A DNA stretch of 64,000 bases from an uncultured Oscillospiraceae bacterium (GTDB taxonomy: Bacteria; Bacillota; Clostridia; Oscillospirales; Oscillospiraceae): the NCBI GenBank assembly GCA_910587255.1, contig CAJUKT010000048.1:95544-159543 (forward strand). The letters are read 5' to 3'. The notes under the pieces are model-generated. The model ran no database searches, was not told where the DNA came from, and saw only the letters and a program-made list of their open reading frames with translations. A program made the position numbers and the translations under genes. Below are positions 8,315-16,729 of the stretch, one piece after another (positions within the stretch are counted from its first letter, which is position 1; each line of letters starts with the position of its first letter).

Positions 8315-9535
8315 ATGAGCATAGAATCCAACCCCGTCCAGGCCCCCAAAGGGGGCGCGGGGGCGGTTAAAATTGCCGCCGCCGTCCTGCTGTCCGGCTG
8401 CCTCATCGCCAGCCTGGGGCTCAATATCTACCAGGCCGCCGTCCAAAACCAGAAGGTGAGCGAATACATCGACCACGAGCTGGAGCGCCAGGCCGAAGAG
8501 GCAAAAAAGGAAAACGAATACATGGAGGACGGCTACCGGGTGGGTGGCGAATACGAAATCCGCTCCACCACCCACATCTCCGACGCCTACCTGAGCGGTG
8601 ACAGCAGCCTGCTCAGCCCGGAGGACGAGGAGACCCTCTCCATGGCGGAGGCCGTGCTGTCCGAGGTCATTGAGGAGGGCATGAGCCGCTACGAACAGGA
8701 GGAGGCCGTCTATCTCTGGCTGGTGTCCAACATAGGCCGCAACTCCAGCGGCGTCATCAGCCGCCCGGGCATGAGCCGCTCCGCCTTCACGCCCCATGAC
8801 GTGCTGGCCAGCCGCTCGGCGGTGTGCGTGGGCTACGCCACCACCTTCCGCCTTTTCATGAATATGCTGGGCATGGACTGCCGCATTGTCCACAACGAGT
8901 ACCATTCCTGGAACCTGGTGCGGCTGGACGACGGCTGGTACCACGTGGACATCTACAGCGACACCCATGGCGTGCCCTACGGAAACTTCAACATGACCGA
9001 CATGGTGGCAAAAACAGGCCACAGCTGGGATGAATCCGCCCTGCCCGAGGCCAAGAGCGTAACGTACACCCCCGCTGTCCAAAACAGCATCCAGGTGGAC
9101 GGCGTTCTGGACGTTCCCGCCGCCCTGAAAGAGGCTTTGGACGGCCGGAGCCGCGCGCTGTTTTTCCAGTTCAAGCAGCCTCTCACCGACGAGGATATGG
9201 ACATGGCAGAGTTTCTGGCCGTCGCCCTGGAGCGTGTGCTCAGCGGAATGCTGGAGGATAGCTACTACTTCCGGGCCGCCTGGTATCCCGGCGAAGGGGA
9301 CAGCTATATCCTGGGCCTGCTGCTGGAAAGCCACAGGATCGAGGAGGAGGAGAGCGACGGTATTGATGCCGGCTCCCCCGAGGGCCAGGAGATCATTCGG
9401 GCCATCGCCGCCGCCTTTGACGTAGACCCGGTGGCGCTGGGCGGGCACCCCACGCAGAGCGAATTCCCCACCGACGCCCCCGCCGATGTGCCCGGGGCCG
9501 TTTTCACCCGGAGCGGCGCCGCCGCCATCCCCTGA
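8315..9535 (+). CDS. Membrane-anchored transglutaminase-like protein
   Basis: A 406-residue protein with one N-terminal membrane helix (about residues 18-42) and an extracellular transglutaminase-like domain (about 110-220). The Cys-His-Asp triad is visible: Cys171 in SAVCVGYATTF, His197 in YHSWNLV and Asp212 in WYHVDIYSD. The region after residue 225 has no motif I recognise. TGGAGG lies before ATG 8315. Such proteins act on the cell surface as cysteine proteases or crosslinkers; the substrate is unknown. The following DUF4358 gene starts 24 bases on and is probably cotranscribed. Confidence 0.8.
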   Translation: MSIESNPVQAPKGGAGAVKIAAAVLLSGCLIASLGLNIYQAAVQNQKVSEYIDHELERQAEEAKKENEYMEDGYRVGGEYEIRSTTHISDAYLSGDSSLLSPEDEETLSMAEAVLSEVIEEGMSRYEQEEAVYLWLVSNIGRNSSGVISRPGMSRSAFTPHDVLASRSAVCVGYATTFRLFMNMLGMDCRIVHNEYHSWNLVRLDDGWYHVDIYSDTHGVPYGNFNMTDMVAKTGHSWDESALPEAKSVTYTPAVQNSIQVDGVLDVPAALKEALDGRSRALFFQFKQPLTDEDMDMAEFLAVALERVLSGMLEDSYYFRAAWYPGEGDSYILGLLLESHRIEEEESDGIDAGSPEGQEIIRAIAAAFDVDPVALGGHPTQSEFPTDAPADVPGAVFTRSGAAAIP

Positions 9536-9559
9536 CCACCGGCTTGGGAGGTGCGCAGT

Positions 9560-10066
9560 ATGGATTACATAAAAAGGGTTCTCTGTCTCGCCCTGGCGGC
9601 GGCGCTGCTGCTGTCCGCCCCTGGCTGCGGCGGCAGGGAGGACGACGGGCCGGATCTGGACCCGGCGGAAATGGCCCGGGCCATGATGGACGCGGACACC
9701 ACCCTGCCCAAGATGGTGGAGCGCTCCAGCGGGGACGACGGCGGCGAGGACAGCTTCACCTACCTGTCCAGCCTGGACTATGGCAAGGTGGACGCCTACT
9801 TTTACGCCTGCGCCGACGCCGGAACGGCGGAGGAAATCGCGGTGGTCAAGCTCAAGGACAAAGGGGACGCCGCCGCCCTGATGGAGTCCCTCCACGACCA
9901 CATCAAGTCCCGGCAGGGCACCTTCGCGGAATACGACCCGGAACAGCTTCCCCTGACCGAGTCCGCAGTAGTTACCCGGGAGGGGCGGTATGTGACCCTT
10001 ATCGTATCCAAAAAGAGCGGGCTGGTGCAGCAGGAGTTTCAGAAATTTTTCCAGCAGGATGAGTAG
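9560..10066 (+). CDS. DUF4358 family exported protein
   Basis: A 168-residue protein with a signal sequence ending in a possible lipobox (SAPGC, Cys23; the -3 position is Ala, so lipid attachment is uncertain). The mature part matches the DUF4358 pattern: EEIAVVKLKDKGDAAAL, then a segment ending FAEYDPEQLPLTESAVVTREGRYVTLIVS. The ATG at 9560 is preferred to the GTG at 9551 because GGGAGG is 8 bases before the ATG. Function unknown. A mobile miniature repeat begins within three bases of its TAG stop. Confidence 0.8.
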   Translation: MDYIKRVLCLALAAALLLSAPGCGGREDDGPDLDPAEMARAMMDADTTLPKMVERSSGDDGGEDSFTYLSSLDYGKVDAYFYACADAGTAEEIAVVKLKDKGDAAALMESLHDHIKSRQGTFAEYDPEQLPLTESAVVTREGRYVTLIVSKKSGLVQQEFQKFFQQDE

Positions 10067-10068
10067 AA

Positions 10069-10202
10069 CTAGGCGCTGTTTGAAAATTGCCGCCATACCC
10101 AAACGGAAGGCCTTTTTCCGCCATACGTCGTTGATTCGACTTGTCTGGCGAAAAATCCCTTACCGCTGGGCACACCGTCAATTTTCAAACAGCGCCTAGT
10201 TT
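10069..10202. mobile_element. Family B miniature inverted-repeat element, intact copy (B1)
   Basis: A non-coding element with perfect ~20-bp terminal inverted repeats. The left end reads GGCGCTGTTTGAAAATTG from 10072 and the mirror image ends at 10197; TA (or CTAG) is duplicated on both sides. It begins directly after the stop of the DUF4358 gene. End sequence and TA duplication suggest mobilisation by an IS5-family (IS427-like) transposase. Decayed relatives lie at 53500 and 58837. Confidence 0.75.
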
Positions 10203-10279
10203 TCTCTAGAATTGATACTCTAAAATTAAATTATGGGATTTCTGATAGCAGCGTCTCTGACAGTACAAAACTGTCCTTA

Positions 10280-11905
10280 TCAGGCTTCCATTTTAGAACA
10301 TAATATGCCGTCAGCTAGTTCATAAATCCCGTCGTACTGTGGAATCAGGGCGGGGTTCGGTTTATGGCAGACGTGAAACACCATTGCCTGCTCACTTAAT
10401 AGTAATTGCTCTATCATTGCTGAATTGCTTTGATCAAGCGCAGAGGTGACCTCATCCAATAAGTATATTGGGGGACGCCCAACCATTGCGCGCGCCAAAG
10501 CCACACGCTGCTGCTCACCGCCGGACAGCGAATCCATAATTTCCGGCGTTAGTTCTTGATTATGATACCTCTCCAGCAAATACTCCAAGTTCAGCTTTTT
10601 AATTACATCATCATAGACATCTTTGGAAATTGGCCTCCCCAAACAGATATTGTCCTCTAAAGTCGCGTAGAAGAGATAGGGGGTTTGAAAAACGGGGCAG
10701 ACTTTTTCGTAATATGACCCATATGCTATAGATCTGATCTCGTGCTGATTGTAAAGAATTTCTCCTCCATATTGGGTATCCCCAATTTGGGCGATCAACC
10801 GAAGCAAGGTGGATTTCCCACTTCCGCTTTTACCAGTGATGAGATATTTTCGGCCGGCAGCAAAATGCGCACAAATATCATTTAGAATTGTGAGGTCCTC
10901 CACTTGATAAGAAATATGGTTAATGGACAGCTGTTTAAAATTTTCGGCTTGATTGGTTCGCACCGTCTTGTCTTCGGGTGTGCTATTGATCATGCGCTTA
11001 TACTGCTCAAGAATTGGCAGTGATTCGTTGCGTCCGTGCCGCAGGTAGGCTAACACCTCAATGGGGCCGCTGATCACTTCAGCCAACTGTATTACAGCGA
11101 CAAGGCTCCCAATATCCATTTCGTTTCTGGAAATGAGGTCAATGCCAATCATGAGAATTAAGACTGTTTTCGCCACCTGTAAAAAGATCGTAATTCCTTG
11201 AACGATCAATTGATGTTTCAGCAATACAGCTTCACTCCGCGCAATCCCATCATTCGCCGCACGAATAGTCCCTGCTGCGTATTGCTGACAACGATATGCT
11301 TTCACCAAGCGCAGGCCATTTAAAATTGATTGCAGCGTTGTATTATATTTGCCTAACATTCCTGAATAGGTTTTTCTGGCTTCGCCTCCCCGCTTTCTCA
11401 TGGTATTAGGGAAAACTACAATCAGGATGCTGACACCAACAATCGTAAAAGCTAATATCCAATGAATAAACAGCAATGACAACGCAGAAAAGAAAATAAT
11501 GCATGTACATTTAATAATATCTATTGTCCCCAAAAAATACTGCTCGGCCACGCTGGGGATATCGTTATTGATAAATGATGTAAATGCGGAAATTTCTTCT
11601 CTTTTTGAGCTGTCATGTGCAGAAAAAGAACGAAACGCATTTTCACGCATCTGCTTCTTCTGCTTGATCTTTAACGTGTCGCCCATGTAGTTATCCAGCC
11701 CGGCAAAACAAATCTGAAACAGGCTGACGGACAAAAATACACACAGCATGATTACGCGGTTAGAAGAATCTGTAAGAACAGACGTTATCAGACGTCCAGA
11801 AATAGTAGGTATCGCAACGCCGATCGCAGAGTAAACAATTCCCACAAGTAATGTGAATAGGAAAAACTTTTTATTCTTTCCCGTGAGCGAAAGAATATCT
11901 GTCAT
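10280..11905 (-). CDS. ABC transporter with fused membrane and ATPase domains (exporter type)
   Basis: A 541-residue half-transporter. Residues 1-310 carry about six membrane helices (ABC exporter fold). The ATPase domain has Walker A GKSGSGKST, signature LSGGEQQR, Walker B IYLLDEVTSALD with catalytic Glu, and an H-loop His in FHVCHKPN. GAAGGAGG lies before ATG 11905. Base composition is much more A+T-rich than the rest of the window, and the gene sits alone between two miniature mobile elements (10069 and 12147), which points to horizontal acquisition. Likely exports a peptide, lipid or drug; the substrate cannot be predicted. No maturation or precursor gene is present beside it. Confidence 0.85.
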   Translation of the reverse strand: MTDILSLTGKNKKFFLFTLLVGIVYSAIGVAIPTISGRLITSVLTDSSNRVIMLCVFLSVSLFQICFAGLDNYMGDTLKIKQKKQMRENAFRSFSAHDSSKREEISAFTSFINNDIPSVAEQYFLGTIDIIKCTCIIFFSALSLLFIHWILAFTIVGVSILIVVFPNTMRKRGGEARKTYSGMLGKYNTTLQSILNGLRLVKAYRCQQYAAGTIRAANDGIARSEAVLLKHQLIVQGITIFLQVAKTVLILMIGIDLISRNEMDIGSLVAVIQLAEVISGPIEVLAYLRHGRNESLPILEQYKRMINSTPEDKTVRTNQAENFKQLSINHISYQVEDLTILNDICAHFAAGRKYLITGKSGSGKSTLLRLIAQIGDTQYGGEILYNQHEIRSIAYGSYYEKVCPVFQTPYLFYATLEDNICLGRPISKDVYDDVIKKLNLEYLLERYHNQELTPEIMDSLSGGEQQRVALARAMVGRPPIYLLDEVTSALDQSNSAMIEQLLLSEQAMVFHVCHKPNPALIPQYDGIYELADGILCSKMEA

Positions 11906-12146
11906 TGAAATGCGCCCTCCTTCATGGGTCTTAACCTCTTGAAATCAAGTAAACTACCTGATGTTCTCTGACCACAGCTGGAGGCTCCACGCTATATCAT
12001 CGAAGCATCAGATATGCTTCGACAGAATCTGATATAGCATCCTAACCATACTATAGTAATTCATATTATTCCTTTCCCCAGGTGCCGTCAGCCCTTATAT
12101 TCCTTTTCGGCCTTTTACCCAGTTCATATTGATTGCCGGTGCCTTA
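11906..12146. other. AT-rich non-coding stretch upstream of the ABC exporter
   Basis: No convincing gene. It holds the leader of the exporter gene, the 48-base hairpin at 11991-12038 and AT-rich DNA (TATAGT on the minus strand near 12050 could be a -10 box). The composition matches the exporter gene, so both probably arrived together. Confidence 0.6.
11991..12038. promoter_or_regulatory. Nested palindrome upstream of the ABC exporter gene
   Basis: Outer arms GCTATATCA/TGATATAGC (9 bp, perfect) enclose inner arms CGAAGCAT/ATGCTTCG (8 bp, perfect), about 85 bases before the start codon. On the minus strand it would be in the leader or at the promoter. It could be a regulator-binding site or an RNA hairpin. 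Confidence 0.5.
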
Positions 12147-12306
12147 GAAGCTGTACCAATAGCCTCAGCACCCATCCTCGCGGCCAAAATCACCGCTGGC
12201 TTCGTTAACAAATCTTAAAATACACAAAGCATTCCCGCGATTTTTTGCCTCGCCACCGGCGATTTTGCCTCGCGAATCTGCACACTTCGGCTAATGGTAC
12301 AGCTTC
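12147..12306. mobile_element. Family A miniature inverted-repeat element, copy A1
   Basis: A 160-bp non-coding element with ends GAAGCTGTACCAATAG and the inverted counterpart. Direct repeats TTA flank it at 12144-12146 and 12307-12309. It is in reverse orientation relative to copies A2-A4 and the most diverged of the four. It ends five bases from the stop codon of icd. Confidence 0.85.
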
Positions 12307-12311
12307 TTAGC

Positions 12312-13511
12312 TCACAGCCGCGCCCGGATGGCCCGCAGGAACTCCAGCCCGGTAACCTTTTGGGCGGGGGCCTCTCCCTCCCACAGCCCCACCAGATCGC
12401 CGGTCATCACGCCGCTCTCAATGGTGTCGATGGCGGCCCGCTCCAGCTTTCCGGCAAAGGCGGCCAGCTCCGGCAGGCCGTCCAGCTCTCCCCGCTTGGC
12501 CAGAGCCCCCGTCCAGGCGAACAGGGTGGCCATGGGGTTGGTGGACACCTGCTCCCCCTTGAGGTGGCGGTAGTAGTGCTGGGTGACGGTGCCGTGGGCG
12601 GCCTCATACTCGTAGTTCCCCTCCGGGGACACCAGCACCGAGGTCATCATGGCCAGCGACCCGAAGGCGGTGGATACCATGTCGCTCATCACGTCGCCGT
12701 CGTAGTTCTTGCAGGCCCAGATAAAGCCCCCCTTGGAGCGGATGACCCGGGCCACCGCGTCGTCAATGAGCGTGTAGAAGTAGGTGATGCCCGCCTGCTC
12801 AAACGCCGCTTTGTATTCTGCCTCAAAAATCCCGGCAAAAATATCCTTGAAGGTGTGGTCGTACTGCTTGGAGATGGTGTCCTTGGTGGAGAACCACAGA
12901 TCCTGGCGGGTATCCAGGGCAAACTGGAAGCAGGAGCGGGCAAAGGAGGCGATGGATGCCTCCACATTGAACTGCCCCTGGAGCACGCCGGGGCCGTCGA
13001 ACTGGTGGATGGTCTGGCGGTATTCCGCGCCGTCCGCACCGGTGAACACCAGCTCCGCCGTGCCCGGGCCGGGGACCTTGAACTCAGATGCTTTGTACAC
13101 GTCGCCAAAGGCGTGGCGGGCAATGGTGATGGGCGCCTGCCAGTTCTTCACCACCGGGTTAAGCCCCCGCACCATGATGGGGGCGCGGAACACGGTGCCG
13201 TCCAGGATGGCCCGGATGGTGCCGTTGGGGGATTTCCACATCTGTGACAGCTTGTACTCCTCCACCCGCTGCTGGTTGGGGGTGATAGTGGCGCATTTGA
13301 CGGCCACGCCGTACCTTTTGTTCGCCTGGGCGGCGTCGATGGTCACCTGGTCCCCCGTCTCCTCCCGGTGGGGGAGGCCCAGGTCATAATACTCCGTTTT
13401 CAGCTCAATGTAGGGCTCCAGCAGCTCTTCCTTGATCTGCTGCCAGAGGATACGGGTCATCTCGTCCCCGTCCATCTCCACCAGAGGGGTTTTCATTTGC
13501 AGCTTGTCCAT
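12312..13511 (-). CDS. icd: NADP-dependent isocitrate dehydrogenase
   Basis: A 399-residue enzyme of the dimeric, eukaryote-like class II NADP-IDH. It oxidatively decarboxylates isocitrate to 2-oxoglutarate, supplying glutamate and NADPH. Visible blocks: VEMDGDEMTRILW at the N-terminus, KCATITPNQQRVEEY, SPNGTIRAILDGTVFR (isocitrate-binding region), KNYDGDVMSDMVSTAFGSLAMMTS (metal-binding aspartates) and EAAHGTVTQHYY (cofactor region). AAGGAG precedes ATG 13511. The gene stands alone between two family A elements in opposite orientation; only about 80 bases separate its start from A2, so part of its promoter may lie within the element. Confidence 0.95.
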   Translation of the reverse strand: MDKLQMKTPLVEMDGDEMTRILWQQIKEELLEPYIELKTEYYDLGLPHREETGDQVTIDAAQANKRYGVAVKCATITPNQQRVEEYKLSQMWKSPNGTIRAILDGTVFRAPIMVRGLNPVVKNWQAPITIARHAFGDVYKASEFKVPGPGTAELVFTGADGAEYRQTIHQFDGPGVLQGQFNVEASIASFARSCFQFALDTRQDLWFSTKDTISKQYDHTFKDIFAGIFEAEYKAAFEQAGITYFYTLIDDAVARVIRSKGGFIWACKNYDGDVMSDMVSTAFGSLAMMTSVLVSPEGNYEYEAAHGTVTQHYYRHLKGEQVSTNPMATLFAWTGALAKRGELDGLPELAAFAGKLERAAIDTIESGVMTGDLVGLWEGEAPAQKVTGLEFLRAIRARL

Positions 13512-13593
13512 TGATCATCTCTCCTTATGATGTGAAAGGGCGGGGGCGGAAATCCGTCCCCGCCGCGGTGTTTTGGGAATCAGGTGCTTCTCA

Positions 13594-13753
13594 GAAGCTG
13601 TACAAATAGCCGAAGTATTCAGATTTGTGAGCCAAAATTGCCGCTGGCAAGACGAAAAATCGCAGGAATACTTTGTGTATTTCAAGATTTTTCAACGCAG
13701 CCGGCGGCAATTTTGGCCGTAAAGCTGGGTGCTGAGGCTATTGGTACAGCTTC
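13594..13753. mobile_element. Family A miniature inverted-repeat element, copy A2
   Basis: A 160-bp element flanked by direct repeats TCA (13591-13593 and 13754-13756). The right-hand TCA is the reverse complement of the TGA stop codon of the DUF975 gene, so the insertion was exactly at that stop. An internal inverted repeat, CCAAAATTGCCG and its mirror, would allow a long hairpin. Confidence 0.9.
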
Positions 13754-14845
13754 TCAATTCCAGGGGTCGTCCCTGGGCCCGGTGGGGCCGGTAGGGCCGG
13801 GGCCGGAAATGGTGGAGCGGGTGGACCAGTTGTAATCCGTGGGGCCGCTCCAGCCCGCGGGTCCCTTGGGGGCTGCGCCCTTGGCCCAGTCGTAGAATTT
13901 GGCCATAGCTCCCGTCCTATAGGGGCTCAGCCACAGGCTGAGGATGGTCCCTCCCAGGAACATGACCAGCATAATCAGCAAGCCCACCCCGGCGCTGGCG
14001 ATCATCCCCCCAATATCGGAGACGCGGCCGTAGGCCACCTGGATCGAGATGGGGATGACCAGGGCGGCGATGCCCGTCAGCCACAGCGCAATGCTCAGCA
14101 ACTCCCAGCCGATAAAGGATAGCTGGAGGACAAAGGCCCTGCCCACATTGTCCTGCATCAGCCGCCTGCTCTCCCGGATGGCGTCCATGCCGGACAGGTT
14201 CTGATCCAGCAGGGCATAGTCCGCCAGCGCGTAGCGCATGGTGACCCACACCACCCCGATCTCATAGGCTACCACACCCACGATCATAACCAGCACCGGC
14301 AGCACCACCATATCGGTGACGGCGGCGATCACCACCATCGCCACGATCACCACCACCAGGCCCACGCCCAGCAGCAGCGACCACAAAAACACAAATATTC
14401 CCGTGAGAATGCGGGTGACCAGTACACCGCCGATGCGGGGAAAGGCGCAGAAGAGCTTTCCCGCGTCCGGGTCCTCCCCCCGGACCAGGGCCAGGGCGTA
14501 GCCCTCATAGCCCACGCCCATCACGCTCTGCCACAGGTAGACGATGATGGACATCACCAGCCCCACCACCGCTATGCTGAACAGCACACCGGGCCCCCGG
14601 CTCATAAAGTCCATGAGCACCCGCTCCATGGCCTCGTCCATCTCATAGCCCGCTAATATGTAGGCCCACAGCCTCTCGCTGTAGCCGCCCATGCCCCCGC
14701 TGAGCAGGCGGCTCACAAAATTCACCATCCCCGTGCCCACCGACACAATGACGGAAAACAGCAGCGTCATCAGCATGGGCCTCGTCCTGGCGCCGCGCAT
14801 GGCGGCCTTAACGCTCAGCTTCAGCTGCACGCGGTCATATTGCAT
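13754..14845 (-). CDS. DUF975 family integral membrane protein
   Basis: A 363-residue protein with about six hydrophobic segments (roughly residues 22-45, 85-110, 140-180, 185-205, 245-270 and 285-310). The conserved DUF975 pattern is present: an N-terminal LKLSVKAAMRG, and further on MRYALADYALLDQNLSGMDAIRESRRLMQDN. The C-terminal ~50 residues are a Gly/Pro-rich hydrophilic tail (GPAGWSGPTDYN...GPTGPTGP). GAAGGAGGG precedes the start. The stop codon coincides with the target duplication of element A2. Function of the family is unknown. Confidence 0.8.
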   Translation of the reverse strand: MQYDRVQLKLSVKAAMRGARTRPMLMTLLFSVIVSVGTGMVNFVSRLLSGGMGGYSERLWAYILAGYEMDEAMERVLMDFMSRGPGVLFSIAVVGLVMSIIVYLWQSVMGVGYEGYALALVRGEDPDAGKLFCAFPRIGGVLVTRILTGIFVFLWSLLLGVGLVVVIVAMVVIAAVTDMVVLPVLVMIVGVVAYEIGVVWVTMRYALADYALLDQNLSGMDAIRESRRLMQDNVGRAFVLQLSFIGWELLSIALWLTGIAALVIPISIQVAYGRVSDIGGMIASAGVGLLIMLVMFLGGTILSLWLSPYRTGAMAKFYDWAKGAAPKGPAGWSGPTDYNWSTRSTISGPGPTGPTGPRDDPWN

Positions 14846-14898
14846 TGCAATAACCCTCCTTCACTCTTTTCGCCGCCCCAGGGCGGCTGTCCCCTTCA

Positions 14899-14927
14899 TT
14901 ATAGCGCGGCTCAGCCTGAATTGCAAC
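14899..14927 (-). promoter_or_regulatory. Promoter of the DUF975 gene
   Basis: On the minus strand TTGCAA, a 17-base spacer and a perfect TATAAT, about 55 bases before the start codon. Confidence 0.75.
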
Positions 14928-14981
14928 AAAAACAGCCGCCTGGGGGCCCGCCCTCCCTGCCGGGGCGTTTTATACAGCCAA

Positions 14982-15014
14982 AGCGCCCCTGATTTACACG
15001 AAATCAGGGGCGCT
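14982..15014. terminator. Terminator of the flotillin gene
   Basis: A 14-bp perfect stem (AGCGCCCCTGATTT and its mirror, 14982-14995 and 15001-15014) with a 5-base loop. Short T-runs on both strands; it lies downstream of the minus-strand flotillin gene. Confidence 0.75.
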
Positions 15015-15083
15015 CTCTATTTTGGTATCCTAGGAACCGCCGTCAACCATCCGCGGTTTTCTCCCTTGACCCCGCAGAGTTCC

Positions 15084-16604
15084 TCACTGCTCCGGCGGAC
15101 GATCCCCTTCGCCGCCGGCCGGGGCGCTCCCCGCCTGATCCGTGGGCGCGGGGCCCTGGATGATGATCGTCTTGTCCTCTCCTCCGGCCAGCCTGCCCCC
15201 CAGCATACCGGCCACCAGGGATTTCACGTCGATCCCCATGCTCTGGGTGATGCCTTCGGTGACCTGGGAGGTGCCGGTGATGATATCCTCCAGCAGCTTG
15301 GCGCTGTTTCCCTCGCCGTACATGGTGATCTTGTCCACCCTGGACAGGGGCTCGGCCACGTGCTTGGCAATCTCGGGCAGCGCCTGCATGACCATCTCAA
15401 TGACGGCGGCCTCGCCGTACTTTTTCATGGCCTCCGCCTTTTTGTCGATACCCTCGGCCTCCGCCAGCGCCCTGGCCCGGATGGCCTCCGCCTCCGCCTT
15501 GCCCACGGCGGCAATACCCTCTGCCTCCTGCTCCTTGGCGTACTTCTGGGCCTCGGCGATCTTCCGCTCCGCCTCCGCCCGCTGCTCCTGCTCATAGCGG
15601 GCCGCCTCCGCGTCCTTCTGGCGCTTGAACAGCACGGCCTCCGCCTCCTGCTGCTGGCGGTAGCGCTCGGCGTCCGCCTTGGCGCGGATCTCCGCCTCCA
15701 GCGTCTGCTTCTGCACCTCCACCTCAACCTGCTTCAGCTCGGCCTGGCGCTGGGTCTTGGCGATTTCGGCGTTCACCGTGGCGGTCTCAATGCTCTTGCG
15801 CTGCTCCTGGCTCTGGATTTCGTAGGCGGCGTCCGCCTCGGCCTTCTTGCCGTCGGCCAGGATCTTCAGCTCCGCCCGGCGGATCTCCAGCTCGGTCTGC
15901 TTCTGGGCAATCTGCGTGTCCGCCTGCACCCGGGCCTCGTTGGACTCCCGCTCCGCCTGGGCCTGGGCGATGGCGATGTCGCGGTCCGCCTGGGCCTTGG
16001 CAATGGCGGCGTTCTTCTTGATGAGGCTGGTGTTATCCGCGCCCAGGTCCTTGATGAGCCCGTTCTCGTCGGTGACGTTCTGGATATTGCAGGAGAGGAT
16101 CTCAATGCCCAGCTTGTCCATATCCTTGCTGGCCTTCTGCATCACCTGGTCGGAGAAGGAATCCCGGTCGGTATTGATCTCCTTGAGGGACAGGGTGCCG
16201 ATGATCTCGCGCATATTGCCCTGGAGGGAATCCTGGAGGTCCCGGGTGATCTCCTCCGGGCGCTTGTTCAGGAAGTTTTTCGCCGCCAGCTTGATGCCGT
16301 CCGCCAAGGGCGAGATGCGCACCTTGGCCACGGCGTCCACATTCACGTTGATGAAATCGCTGGTGGGGACGGACTGCTCCGTCTTGATATCCACCGTCAT
16401 CTGCCCCAGGTACAGCTTATCCAGCCGCTCAAAAATGGGCACACGGATGCCGGCCCGCCCGATGAGCACCTTGCTCTCCTTTTTGAGGCCGGAGATGATG
16501 TAGGCCTGGTCGGGCGGGGCCTTGACGTAACCGCTCAGAATGACGATGAGCACCACTGCCACAGGCACAATAATGTAGAGCGCGGTGAGAATGTTTTCCA
16601 GCAC
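15084..16604 (-). CDS. Flotillin-like SPFH domain protein
   Basis: A 506-residue protein: N-terminal membrane hairpin/helix (LTALYIIVPVAVVLIVILSGYV), SPFH domain (about residues 25-200), then a long coiled coil (about 200-410) of Ala/Glu/Lys/Gln heptads such as AIAKAQADRDIAIAQAQAERESNEARVQ, and a C-terminal flotillin domain ending in an acidic/proline tail. Flotillins scaffold functional membrane microdomains. GTG 16604 is the start because AAAGGAGG is 7 bases upstream; the open frame further upstream has no ribosome site and overlaps the neighbour. The RelB-like gene ends 125 bases upstream on the same strand; no NfeD-type partner is present. Confidence 0.88.
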   Translation of the reverse strand: MLENILTALYIIVPVAVVLIVILSGYVKAPPDQAYIISGLKKESKVLIGRAGIRVPIFERLDKLYLGQMTVDIKTEQSVPTSDFINVNVDAVAKVRISPLADGIKLAAKNFLNKRPEEITRDLQDSLQGNMREIIGTLSLKEINTDRDSFSDQVMQKASKDMDKLGIEILSCNIQNVTDENGLIKDLGADNTSLIKKNAAIAKAQADRDIAIAQAQAERESNEARVQADTQIAQKQTELEIRRAELKILADGKKAEADAAYEIQSQEQRKSIETATVNAEIAKTQRQAELKQVEVEVQKQTLEAEIRAKADAERYRQQQEAEAVLFKRQKDAEAARYEQEQRAEAERKIAEAQKYAKEQEAEGIAAVGKAEAEAIRARALAEAEGIDKKAEAMKKYGEAAVIEMVMQALPEIAKHVAEPLSRVDKITMYGEGNSAKLLEDIITGTSQVTEGITQSMGIDVKSLVAGMLGGRLAGGEDKTIIIQGPAPTDQAGSAPAGGEGDRPPEQ

Positions 16605-16729
16605 GGGGACTCCTCCTTTCAAATTACAACTCAAATGACAGTCCTGCGTTCTCCTATATGAAACAAGCCGGGACGGCGGCCCTTCCACAGGGTATGGGGC
16701 CGGGGCCGCATCCCGACGGCTTGGAATTG

